Assembly (NCBI GenBank): GCA_032251435.1
Contig: JAVVEH010000008.1
Span: 1 to 64,000 of the forward strand
Reading direction: 5' to 3'
From: JAVVEH01 sp032251435
GTDB taxonomy: Bacteria; Verrucomicrobiota; Lentisphaeria; Oligosphaerales; MVZH01
Length of the DNA stretch: 64,000 nucleotides
Below the pieces are notes generated by a model, which saw only the letters and a list, made by a program, of their open reading frames with translations, searched no databases and was not told the origin of the DNA. The position numbers were made by a program, and so were the translations under genes. Shown piece after piece: positions 44,286 to 52,292 of this stretch. Position 1 is the stretch's first letter, and the number at the start of each line of letters is the position of its first letter.

Positions 44286-44861
44286 TTAGTCCTCGACCGG
44301 GGCGGGCGCCGCATCCGCGGGGCGCGTGTCCACAGTCGTCAGAGACACACCCTGCAAGGCTTCGATGACAGCGCCTGTTATATCGCTCTCCGGGCGCACG
44401 ATATACAGCGGATCAGCTTTGAGCGCCACAATACCAGCGCCGCGCCGCGCGGCGATTTTTTCGGCGTAAGGCCGGATTTTTTCCCGGAAACTATTCACCA
44501 GTTTATTTTTGTAGACCGCGTTTTCCTGGCGCGCGGATCCCAGAAGTTGTTGCATCCGCTGGTTGGCTTGTTGAGTGTATTGATTAAACTGCGTCTTCTG
44601 CTCTTGTGTGGGCGTGGCGCCAAATTGCTCGCCAAGGGCTTTTATCTCAGATTCCAGGCTTGTCTTCGCCGCGTTTATTTGCGTATTCAGATCTTGCTCT
44701 TTTTTCGCCATCGCCTCTTTGAACTGCTGATCCCACCCCGTCGCGGCGGCGACTCGATCCAAGTCTAAAACGACCGTTTGCGGGGCGCTTTCCTGTCGCG
44801 AACAGCCAAGAGTCAAAACGAGTCCGGCGCCGAGGACGAAAAGAAGAGTTTTAGTAACCAT
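44286..44861 (-). CDS. OmpH/Skp-like lipoprotein
   Basis: A 191-residue protein. ATG at 44861 with AAGGAG opens a lipoprotein signal peptide (VTKTLLFVLGAGLVLTLGC, lipobox LTLGC), so it is likely lipid-anchored. The mature part starts with VVLDLDRVAAATGWDQQF and continues as a long charged coiled coil (about residues 50 to 130), the layout of the Skp/OmpH periplasmic chaperone family. Usual Skp is a soluble trimer; a lipid anchor would tether it to a membrane. It converges with the FAD oxidase, 19 bp apart. Confidence 0.7.
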   Translation of the reverse strand: MVTKTLLFVLGAGLVLTLGCSRQESAPQTVVLDLDRVAAATGWDQQFKEAMAKKEQDLNTQINAAKTSLESEIKALGEQFGATPTQEQKTQFNQYTQQANQRMQQLLGSARQENAVYKNKLVNSFREKIRPYAEKIAARRGAGIVALKADPLYIVRPESDITGAVIEALQGVSLTTVDTRPADAAPAPVED

Positions 44862-44945
44862 CGAATGCTCCTTAAAAATGAGTGTGTTTGTCGGCCGACA
44901 CGTGGACACGCCACATGAAAAAATCACTGCCTAAGCATAACCTTG

Positions 44946-45048
44946 GATTGCTGATTTGCCAACGTCAGCAATCATATACACGGCTGAAATCAGTCATTTT
45001 TCGGAATAGCCTCCTTGGCGTGAAACAATATAGTGATGGCGTGAAACA
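44946..45048 (+). promoter_or_regulatory. Operator-like repeats upstream of the GH29 fucosidase
   Basis: GATTGCTGA and TCAGCAATC form a perfect inverted repeat (44946-44973). Downstream, TGGCGTGAAACA occurs twice, at 45016 and 45037, exactly 21 bp apart, two helical turns, as AraC-type regulators prefer. The 287-bp gap before the fucosidase start otherwise shows no gene. Confidence 0.4.
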
Positions 45049-45148
45049 GCATGGCAAAGGGGTGAGGTTGATTTATCTTAAGCGGTTTGAAATCGTATCA
45101 GGAATCAATTTTCCGACTCACGTCCGCACAACAGCAAGGAAAGTAGCG

Positions 45149-46843
45149 ATGATCAGTCAAGACGAGCGGTTGGCATGGTGGAACGACGCGCGGTTCGGCA
45201 TGTTTATTCACTGGGGACTTTACGCCGAGTTGGCCGGCGAATGGAACGGCGAAAAAATTCCCGGTATTGGCGAATGGATCATGCGTGCCGCTAAAATTCC
45301 CATTCCGGAATACGAGAAACTGGCCAAAGACTTCAACCCCGTGAAGTTCGACGCGGAAGAATGGGCGGACGTGGCGTCTCAAGCCGGCATGAAATACTTG
45401 GTGATCACCGCCAAACATCATGACGGGTTTTGCATGTTTGACTCCCCGAGCAATCCATATAATATCGTGGCCCGAACACCCTTTAAACGGGACCCGATGA
45501 AGGAACTGGCCGCGGCCTGCAATAAACGCGGCATCAAAATGTGCTTCTATTATTCGCAGGCTTTGGACTGGCACGCCCCCGGCGGGGCGGGGCATTGGGA
45601 TGAGGTCGGCGAAGGGAAAGGCTGGCTCAGCTATGCCCGCCCGGCTGAGGATTTTCAGGCATACCTGGATGAGGTGGTTAAACCCAATCTGCGTGAATTG
45701 CTGACGAATTACGGGCCGATCGGCCTGATCTGGTTTGACACGCCAGTGGCGATCACGCCTGAACAAAGCGCCTCATTACGCGACCTTGTTCATGAATTGC
45801 AGCCCGAATGCCTCGTCAGCGGACGTGTCGGACATAATGTCGGTGACTACGGCAGCCTGGGAGACAATGAACACCCGTCAGGCAAAGTCAAGGGCGCCTG
45901 GGAAACCCCGGCCACGCTCAATGACACGTGGGGGTACAAGCGCGATGACCATCATTGGAAGTCGCTGGATTATCTGCTCGGCTTACTGGTCAATTGCGCG
46001 TCCAAAGGCGTGAATTATCTGTTGAATGTCGGTCCCACGGCTGAAGGCGTGATTCCTCAACCGAGTGTCGACTTGTTGAAACAGATGGGTGACTGGTTGA
46101 CATGCAACGGGGAAGCTATTTACGGGACAACCGGCAGTCCGTTCCCGATTGATCCCGATTGGGGGCGGGTGACATGCAAGGGCGACACGCTTTATCTTCT
46201 GATAAAAAACTGGCCGACGACGGATTTGCGGGTCTATGGCCTGCGCAATCAGGTGATATCAGCCCGTTTACTGAGAGATCCGCAGGCGCCTGTTCACGTG
46301 CGGCAGGCTGGCGATTGCGTGACCCTGTCGCTTCCTGACGAGGCACCGGAACCGCTGTTTCCGGTTGTCGCTCTCGACCTGGACGGTCGCCCGGATGTGG
46401 AGACAATCATCGTTCAACAGGATGATCAGCCCATTCTCCTGCCAGCGCACACGGCCGAAATTACCGGTGATATGGTCGCCAACCCATCGGGGGTCGTTGA
46501 CGGCTGGACCCATGCGGAAAACAGTGCCGGCTGGTCCTTCCGGGTCAAGACTCCGGGCGTTTACACCGTGACAGCTCTTGTGAAAATCAATCGTAATTTA
46601 CAGGAGCTTTACGGAAAACCTGTCATCCAAGCGGTGGTGGGTGGAACCACAGTAAGCCACCCCCTTGATGTAAGTGGCCTTGACATGTCGGAAGGAGCGA
46701 AAGTTTACCAAGTGATCAGAACGGAACTCGGGCGCGTGGAGTTTGAGCGCCCGGGAGACGACTTTTTGACACTGTCCGCCACAGATTTTGATAGCGCGGC
46801 GACACGGGGATTAACATTGACCGGGGTCGAGTTGGTTCCCTGA
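45149..46843 (+). CDS. Glycoside hydrolase family 29 (alpha-L-fucosidase)
   Basis: A 564-residue enzyme releasing L-fucose with retention. ATG at 45149 follows AAGGAAAG and is chosen over in-frame starts far upstream because WWNDARFGMFIHWGLYA, the canonical GH29 start, lies right after it. The nucleophile is probably D197 in GLIWFDTPV. YLVITAKHHDGFCMFDS is also typical. A C-terminal beta-sandwich completes it. No signal peptide, so it acts in the cytoplasm on imported fucosylated oligosaccharides. It complements the secreted GH95 enzyme at 18907. Confidence 0.92.
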   Translation: MISQDERLAWWNDARFGMFIHWGLYAELAGEWNGEKIPGIGEWIMRAAKIPIPEYEKLAKDFNPVKFDAEEWADVASQAGMKYLVITAKHHDGFCMFDSPSNPYNIVARTPFKRDPMKELAAACNKRGIKMCFYYSQALDWHAPGGAGHWDEVGEGKGWLSYARPAEDFQAYLDEVVKPNLRELLTNYGPIGLIWFDTPVAITPEQSASLRDLVHELQPECLVSGRVGHNVGDYGSLGDNEHPSGKVKGAWETPATLNDTWGYKRDDHHWKSLDYLLGLLVNCASKGVNYLLNVGPTAEGVIPQPSVDLLKQMGDWLTCNGEAIYGTTGSPFPIDPDWGRVTCKGDTLYLLIKNWPTTDLRVYGLRNQVISARLLRDPQAPVHVRQAGDCVTLSLPDEAPEPLFPVVALDLDGRPDVETIIVQQDDQPILLPAHTAEITGDMVANPSGVVDGWTHAENSAGWSFRVKTPGVYTVTALVKINRNLQELYGKPVIQAVVGGTTVSHPLDVSGLDMSEGAKVYQVIRTELGRVEFERPGDDFLTLSATDFDSAATRGLTLTGVELVP

Positions 46844-46936
46844 AAGGGCTGAACACACCTGACAAGACGGTTGTCAAGCCATTCAGAAAAGGCGGCCGCG
46901 CGGGGGGGGGGCCGCCGGCCATCTCAACGGACTGGC
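46844..46936. other. Convergent gap with G10 tract and GC-rich hairpin
   Basis: Between the fucosidase and the EF-P-like gene. GGCGGCC and GGCCGCC flank a run of ten G (46902-46911) and can pair. There is no T-run. It may act as a weak bidirectional stop. Confidence 0.35.
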
Positions 46937-47503
46937 TCACGCGCGGCCGATAAAATGACCGTCTTCCGTGCTGACCCGGATAATTTCTCCGACAGCGAGG
47001 TACTCGGGAACATGAACAATTTTCCCGTTTTCCAACGTGGCGGGTTTTGTTCGGGCTGTGGCGCTCGCCCCCTTAATGACCGGGGATGTCTCCACAACCG
47101 CGCTTTCGATCGCGGGAGGCAGTTCGATTGAGATAATCGCTCCGTCCAATAAAAAGGCGGTGATCCCGTCCAATCCTTCCTGCAGCCAGTCGGCCTGGTC
47201 ACCCAGATCCGCTTTTGTCACCGTGTGCTGTGTGAAATCGTTCACATCCATGAACACGTAGTTGTCGCCATCGGGGTAGGAATATTCCACTTCCGCCCGG
47301 TCCAAGGCCACTTCCTCGATCATATCATCGCCGCGGAATGTCTGGTCCAGCTTTTGGTTTGTCCGCACGTTGTCAAAGCGGATTTTATATAGCGTGGACG
47401 CTCCACGGGCGGACGGAGTTTGAACCACAATCGTTTTGACCGTGTAAAGTTGCCCATTGATTTGGACGACTTGACCTTTTTTGATGTGACAAGCTTTCGG
47501 CAT
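46937..47503 (-). CDS. yeiP: Elongation factor P-like protein (EfpL/YeiP)
   Basis: A 188-residue three-domain OB-fold protein. It matches the YeiP/EfpL branch rather than EF-P: the loop that contacts the peptidyl-tRNA reads QTPSAR33GASTLYK, with arginine where EF-P has a modified lysine. VFMDVNDFTQHT, the GIKGASATAR-like segment (VIKGASATARTKPATL) and VPEYLAVGEIIRV are also characteristic. EfpL relieves ribosome stalling at proline-rich and some other sequences without a modified lysine. Pro-rich proteins are present in the window. Standalone gene upstream of the fucosidase terminus. Confidence 0.93.
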   Translation of the reverse strand: MPKACHIKKGQVVQINGQLYTVKTIVVQTPSARGASTLYKIRFDNVRTNQKLDQTFRGDDMIEEVALDRAEVEYSYPDGDNYVFMDVNDFTQHTVTKADLGDQADWLQEGLDGITAFLLDGAIISIELPPAIESAVVETSPVIKGASATARTKPATLENGKIVHVPEYLAVGEIIRVSTEDGHFIGRA

Positions 47504-47548
47504 AAATATCCTCGATTAAATAAAGTGGCGAACCGTGTTTCAAGGCGG

Positions 47549-49597
47549 TCAGCTAAGGGTTTTACAGAGAGCGAAATGTTTCCAACTTAGACAAGCGGTG
47601 TCGGGAGCGGGCTGGTCACCTGTCAGGGCGTTGACGCGGGGCAGTGAGGAAAACAAATGGGCCGGGAGCGCCCCGCGGGCGCTGGCGGACAGGAATGGCG
47701 GCATGTCATCGTGAACCATTAAACCACGCAGTGAGAAGCGCCGCCAAATGTGGGCGGCTTCTTCCCGCGCCCCGGTTTCAGCCAAAGCCCAAATCAGGCA
47801 CGCCTCGTTAAAGGCGTCGACACCGCCGTTTTCGCCGTAGCCGGGCAAGGGACAGTCCGGAGGGACGATGTCATGTGGCGGCGGCAATTGATAGGGTTTT
47901 GAGACAATGGTCGCGGGTTTGGTGTTCTCACACATGCGCATGAGAGCGCTCACCGCCTTTTCGCGCTGTGAGGCTGTCCCGCAGCCCGCCAGAAGGCTCC
48001 AGCTCTGGGCGTCGCTGAACCAGCGATTGTCACCATCGCCGACGGGTGTCCCGGCATCCGTGAAGGCGCGGATGAAAACGGTGTCGTGAAAGGCGTCAGC
48101 GACCGCTTGTTTCAGTGCCGCGGCGCTCTGACGCGCCTGGGCGACAACCGGCGAAGGACGTTGGGTTAATTGGGGTTCGAGAGCCAGCCACAGTTCCAAG
48201 GCGTGGATGAATTGAGCCGTGAGGGTGACTGATTCTCCAGAGCCGTGAACACCGGCCCGCGACAGCAACCGAAGCCCGTCGCCAGCCCCCATTCGGAGAA
48301 GCCCGTGCGCGCCGGTGCCGATCGATGTCTCAATCCAGGAAAAGGCTTTTTCTAAAATCCGCTGGAGGGGCCGTTCAGACCCGTCCTGTATCAAGACTGA
48401 TTCGGCGGGGGCGAAATCACCGGTGATGGTGAGCAAATGGCACCAGCCGAGAATAAGCCAGACTTCCAAGTCAGACACGTCCGTCTCAGGCTGGAATTTT
48501 CCCGCTTCCGACGCGGATAAGCATCCCGCTGGCTGAAGCCTGCGAGTGGCGTAAATCAAGTTGTTCGCCGCCAGCTCAGGATCGATGTAAGTAAGGGGTA
48601 AAGACAACCTTAGAATATCCCTCAATCCCTCGACCGATTCAGCCCGGTCTGACGATGAGCGGACAATGGGCGGATCCAATCTCGACGGGGGCTCCAAGCC
48701 ATGCGGGGGGGCTTGGCCATGGGACCCGGTGAGCAGGCGGGAAACATCCCAGACACATTCCTCCCGCATCCAGATTTCCGGAAAACGCGGAAACGTCAAG
48801 GTCAGCGGCGCCGCCGCCACGTTCCGTATCGTTTCAAGGCTTAATTCGCGGAATTGTCCGCGCACCCAGTCCATGGTGCAATCTGAGCGTAAGCCCACAA
48901 TAAAATGGCAGGTGACTGATGCCGCCGGAGCTACTTCGCAGGCGTTTTGAACATGTAACGACGAACCGGAGCGCGACGCCTGCCAGTTTTCCGGACCCGC
49001 GATGAAAAAGTCCCGCTTCAACTCATCCGTTTCGGTAAACATGGCGACAGGGTTCATTTTGAAAACCGGAAGTGAGCGCTCCGGCGGACAGGCGAGGGAC
49101 AATTCCGCCGTGGCGAGGATGTCAATGGTGACCGCGGCGGGATTGGGATTGGTCAACGTCAGTTCCACGAAAACGAATTCCGCCTGGGGGGGGGCGGCGA
49201 TGGTCAGAGACGCGTTTAAGGTGATCGTTGAAAAATTTAATTCAGCGGCCTGTGTGACATGCGCCACGCCCCATTCAAGCCGGGGGTTTTCCTCAATCGC
49301 CACATTGGACAGGAGGAACAGGCGGTCATCCTGTTGATGGGTCAGGCGGAGATAAAAGGCGCCGGCCGCGGATCGCGCGGGAGCATTCAAGGGGATGGGT
49401 GTTGAGCCGCTTTGGTCAATGAAACAGACGCGGCCCGTGGCGTCAACGACAGCTGCGAACGCGCCCGTGCTTATTTTATGGGCAGGGGGGGGGGTATGAA
49501 GAAAACAACGGGCGGGGTCAAGCGTGATGACGGGCATCTCGAACGCGTCAATCCCCCATTCTCCGATGCTGGATTGACTGAGTTTTCTGGGAGGCAT
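47549..49597 (-). CDS. GH94-like (cellobiose phosphorylase family) protein with altered active site
   Basis: A 682-residue protein with the layout of GH94 glycan phosphorylases: an N-terminal beta-sandwich (EFVFVELTLTNPNPAAVTIDILATAELS), a linker, and an alpha/alpha toroid (REECVWDVSRLL; DPELAANNLIYATRRLQPAGCLS). Where GH94 has HGLPxxGxGDWND, this protein has HGLLRMGAGDG (D440), so the catalytic second Asp is absent. Three poly-C runs (10, 9 and 7) lie in the reading frame on the coding strand. It may be a phosphorylase with a changed mechanism or a non-catalytic protein. It is longer than none of the short members and is possibly trimmed relative to about 800 residues. Confidence 0.55.
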   Translation of the reverse strand: MPPRKLSQSSIGEWGIDAFEMPVITLDPARCFLHTPPPAHKISTGAFAAVVDATGRVCFIDQSGSTPIPLNAPARSAAGAFYLRLTHQQDDRLFLLSNVAIEENPRLEWGVAHVTQAAELNFSTITLNASLTIAAPPQAEFVFVELTLTNPNPAAVTIDILATAELSLACPPERSLPVFKMNPVAMFTETDELKRDFFIAGPENWQASRSGSSLHVQNACEVAPAASVTCHFIVGLRSDCTMDWVRGQFRELSLETIRNVAAAPLTLTFPRFPEIWMREECVWDVSRLLTGSHGQAPPHGLEPPSRLDPPIVRSSSDRAESVEGLRDILRLSLPLTYIDPELAANNLIYATRRLQPAGCLSASEAGKFQPETDVSDLEVWLILGWCHLLTITGDFAPAESVLIQDGSERPLQRILEKAFSWIETSIGTGAHGLLRMGAGDGLRLLSRAGVHGSGESVTLTAQFIHALELWLALEPQLTQRPSPVVAQARQSAAALKQAVADAFHDTVFIRAFTDAGTPVGDGDNRWFSDAQSWSLLAGCGTASQREKAVSALMRMCENTKPATIVSKPYQLPPPHDIVPPDCPLPGYGENGGVDAFNEACLIWALAETGAREEAAHIWRRFSLRGLMVHDDMPPFLSASARGALPAHLFSSLPRVNALTGDQPAPDTACLSWKHFALCKTLS

Positions 49598-49648
49598 AGG
49601 AGGCCCTTTTCGCGCCCTCCGGCGCTTTCACACCGGAAACATGAAGAG

Positions 49649-50332
49649 TTATTCTTTTTCGGGATTTAGATCACAGAGTTTACAGCTGGCGCAGTTTAGA
49701 TCATCAGGGGGCGTGTAGGTGGTTCCCGATTTCCGCGCCTTCCGGATTTCCAGTTGGTTTTTGCCGGCGAGGAAAAGTCCAAGCACAATAAAGGCCCCGG
49801 GAGCGAATTTCATGAGTAAAAATTGATTTTCACTTGTCCAGGTCGTAATGATTTGCACATCGAAGAGAGATCCCCCGGCGAAAAATTCGCGGACAGCGCC
49901 AAGCGCCATCAAAATCAGAGTGAAGCCCACCCCCATTCCCAGCGCGTCTACGATTGATTTGATAACGCTGTTTTTGGATGCGAACGCTTCCGCCCGCCCC
50001 AAAACGATGCAATTAACCACAATCAAGGGGATAAACAGTCCCAGAGCGTTGTAAATACCCCGGACCCAAGCCTGGGTGACCATTTCCACCAAGGTCACAA
50101 ATGTGGCGATGATGACGATATAGCAGGGGATGCGGACTTTCTTTGGGATGACGTGACGCACGAGAGAGACCACCGTGTTGCTGCCCAGCAGCACAAAGGT
50201 GGTGGCCAGCCCCATGCCCATGCCATTTTTCACGCCGGTGGTCACAGCCAGGGTCGGACACATGCCCAGCAAAAGGACCAGAACCGGGTTTTCTTTCCAA
50301 ATACCTTTAGTGAATTCTTTCATCAAGCTCAT
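49649..50332 (-). CDS. rnfE: Rnf complex subunit E
   Basis: A 227-residue integral membrane protein with about six transmembrane helices, one of the two inverted-topology subunits (with RnfA) of the ferredoxin:NAD oxidoreductase. KGIWKENPVLVLLLGMCPTLAVTTG and IPLIVVNCIVLGRAEAFASKN are family signatures. It ends in a soluble tail with CASCKLC, a cysteine cluster that could bind metal. Last gene of the rnfABCDGE operon, 27 bp after rnfG. Confidence 0.95.
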   Translation of the reverse strand: MSLMKEFTKGIWKENPVLVLLLGMCPTLAVTTGVKNGMGMGLATTFVLLGSNTVVSLVRHVIPKKVRIPCYIVIIATFVTLVEMVTQAWVRGIYNALGLFIPLIVVNCIVLGRAEAFASKNSVIKSIVDALGMGVGFTLILMALGAVREFFAGGSLFDVQIITTWTSENQFLLMKFAPGAFIVLGLFLAGKNQLEIRKARKSGTTYTPPDDLNCASCKLCDLNPEKE

Positions 50333-50359
50333 AGTAAACTACCCGTGTCTGGCCGGTGA

Positions 50360-50995
50360 TTATTTCAGAATGTCCGCTTTGTTCGCCGCGAAGACCGCGG
50401 CGACTTTTTTAATCGCGTCGTTGACCGCTTTGCTACTGATCGTGGCCCCGGATATCGGGGTCACGGTTCCGCCGATGGAACATTCGACGTCACCATCAAA
50501 GGCGAAGCTTTCACGCTCATATTGGTCGAGAAAACCGTTCGGAGGAACCGCGTCGGCATCGCCCTGATTTGTTCCCCCTTTCATTAATTCAAAAACACTG
50601 ACGCGCCGCTGACGGTCGGTGACCTGGGTTCCCAAACCGGGTGTCTCACTATGCTTGGTGACTAACACTTTGCGCACGGAACCATCTAAATTAATGCCGA
50701 CCAATATCCGCACCGGTCCGCCAAAGCCTTTGGCGGCGGCTTGCCCGGCGACGGCGGTGACGGGCGCGTGCTCCGCGCTTCGCGCCCGGTAAAACACAAC
50801 GGTGTCAACCTCAATCCGATCACTTAAGGGAGTATTCCCGTACTCCGGCAGCACTTTTTTGAGATTGACGCTTTGCTGCTTGGTTTGAGCCTCTTTAATC
50901 GCTGACTCCGTGCCGGAGTAAGCGAGGGCCAATGCGGCGGCGGCCAATGTGCTGACCAGGCCGAGGGAAACACTGAGTTTAATGATGTCTTTCAT
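50360..50995 (-). CDS. rnfG: Rnf complex subunit G
   Basis: A 211-residue membrane-anchored flavoprotein. One N-terminal transmembrane helix (LVSTLAAAALALAYS) is followed by a periplasmic FMN-binding domain. The covalent FMN motif is SGAT185ISS, the threonine being the attachment residue. Electron carrier within the Rnf complex. A 201-bp AT-rich gap separates it from rnfD, larger than other gaps in the operon. Confidence 0.95.
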   Translation of the reverse strand: MKDIIKLSVSLGLVSTLAAAALALAYSGTESAIKEAQTKQQSVNLKKVLPEYGNTPLSDRIEVDTVVFYRARSAEHAPVTAVAGQAAAKGFGGPVRILVGINLDGSVRKVLVTKHSETPGLGTQVTDRQRRVSVFELMKGGTNQGDADAVPPNGFLDQYERESFAFDGDVECSIGGTVTPISGATISSKAVNDAIKKVAAVFAANKADILK

Positions 50996-51196
50996 TGTAG
51001 GTTCTAAGTTCTTCCGCCTGAGGCGGACCCGCTCTGCGGGAAGTTTAGAGTCAAGTAGTTGTTAATTCGTTAATTCGTTATTCGTGACGCGGGATCCTCG
51101 ATACAGGATCAAAATCGTAATCGTGCTCGTAATCGAGATTTGTTACGAATTATTGATATTACGTTTCAGTTTTTCAGAATTTCAGATTTTCAAATT
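50996..51196. repeat. AT-rich repetitive insertion between rnfD and rnfG
   Basis: The 201 bp contain a GC hairpin (CCGCCTGAGGCGG at 51015-51027 and CCGCTCTGCGG just after), then short direct repeats: three TTCGTTA-type units near 51065-51085 and two TCGTAATCG-type units near 51115-51137. No gene. All other rnf genes are spaced under 60 bp, so this looks like an inserted repeat within the operon. Confidence 0.55.
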
Positions 51197-52249
51197 TTAT
51201 TTCTTATCTTTTCTCTTCGCTATGCCAAAGGGTTTACGGCTGGAATAGCGATCGATAAACGGGGTGAGGGCGTTCATAAACAAGATCGAGAAACTGACCC
51301 CTTCCGGGTAAACGCCCCAGGCGCGGATGGCCGTGGTGATCACCCCGCAACCGACCCCGAAGACGATGGCTCCGCGGCGGGTCATGGGAGAGGTGACCAT
51401 GTCCGTGGCCATGAAAAACGCGCCGAGGAACAATCCGCCGGTCAGCATGTGGAAAAGCGGAGTGGGTTGGGTTTCCGGGGAAACAAATTGAATCAGCGCC
51501 GTCAATCCCGCCACGGTGCCGATAAACGCCACGGGGACCTGCCAGCGAATCAGTTTGAGGGCGATCAAAAACAGCCCGCCAATCAACAGGGCCAAGGCGG
51601 AGGTTTCGCCAATGCAGCCGCCAATCCGACCGAGAAAGTAACTCATGTATTCGTAAGTGACCTCGCCTCCCTGTTGAAGAGCCTGCGGAACAGCGTAGAG
51701 AGGCGTGGCGGTGGACACCCCGTCGCTGGCGGCGGTGAGGGCGGCACCGGCGGCAGTCGCTCCGCGGGGCGCCACCCAGGTGGTCAAATGGCCGGGAAAA
51801 GCGATCAGTAAAGCCACACGGGCGACGAGGGCCGGGTTGAAGGGATTATATCCCAATCCACCGTAAATATGTTTTCCCAACCCCATGGCGATGAAGGCGC
51901 CGAGGACGCAGATCCACCACGGTGAGGAGGCGGACAGGTTCATGCCCAGCAGAATACCGGTGAGAGCGGCGCTCAGATCCGGAACCGTGTTGGGTTTGTG
52001 AGCCAGTTTACAGAAAAACGCTTCAAATCCCACGCAACTGGCTGTGCAGAGGAGCAAGACCCAAAGCGCCCCAATCCCGAAAAAGTAAATCCCGCACAGG
52101 CAAGCGGGCACCAGAGCGAGAATAACCATCAGCATCACGCGGGTGATATCCTCGCCGCTGTGCATGTGCGGCGAACTGCTGACCACCAGTTTTTCCATAT
52201 CCGGCAAGTGTACGGCCGCTTCCCGGGATGATGTGTTGTCGTTATCCAT
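51197..52249 (-). CDS. rnfD: Rnf complex subunit D
   Basis: A 350-residue membrane protein with about nine helices and the covalent FMN motif DGVSTATPL, whose threonine carries flavin. GLGYNPFNPALVARVALL is the NqrB/RnfD signature. ATG at 52249, with GGAAGG upstream, is preferred to an in-frame TTG at 52261. Core of the ion-translocating part of Rnf. Confidence 0.95.
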   Translation of the reverse strand: MDNDNTSSREAAVHLPDMEKLVVSSSPHMHSGEDITRVMLMVILALVPACLCGIYFFGIGALWVLLLCTASCVGFEAFFCKLAHKPNTVPDLSAALTGILLGMNLSASSPWWICVLGAFIAMGLGKHIYGGLGYNPFNPALVARVALLIAFPGHLTTWVAPRGATAAGAALTAASDGVSTATPLYAVPQALQQGGEVTYEYMSYFLGRIGGCIGETSALALLIGGLFLIALKLIRWQVPVAFIGTVAGLTALIQFVSPETQPTPLFHMLTGGLFLGAFFMATDMVTSPMTRRGAIVFGVGCGVITTAIRAWGVYPEGVSFSILFMNALTPFIDRYSSRKPFGIAKRKDKK

Positions 52250-52292
52250 GTGACCTTCCAAAGAGTTTGGCGGAAACGCCGCCTATACGAAG

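Noticed and set aside
47549..49597. Calling the protein a functional cellobiose or chitobiose phosphorylase
   Set aside because: The catalytic acid motif DWND is not preserved, so only a family-level call is justified.
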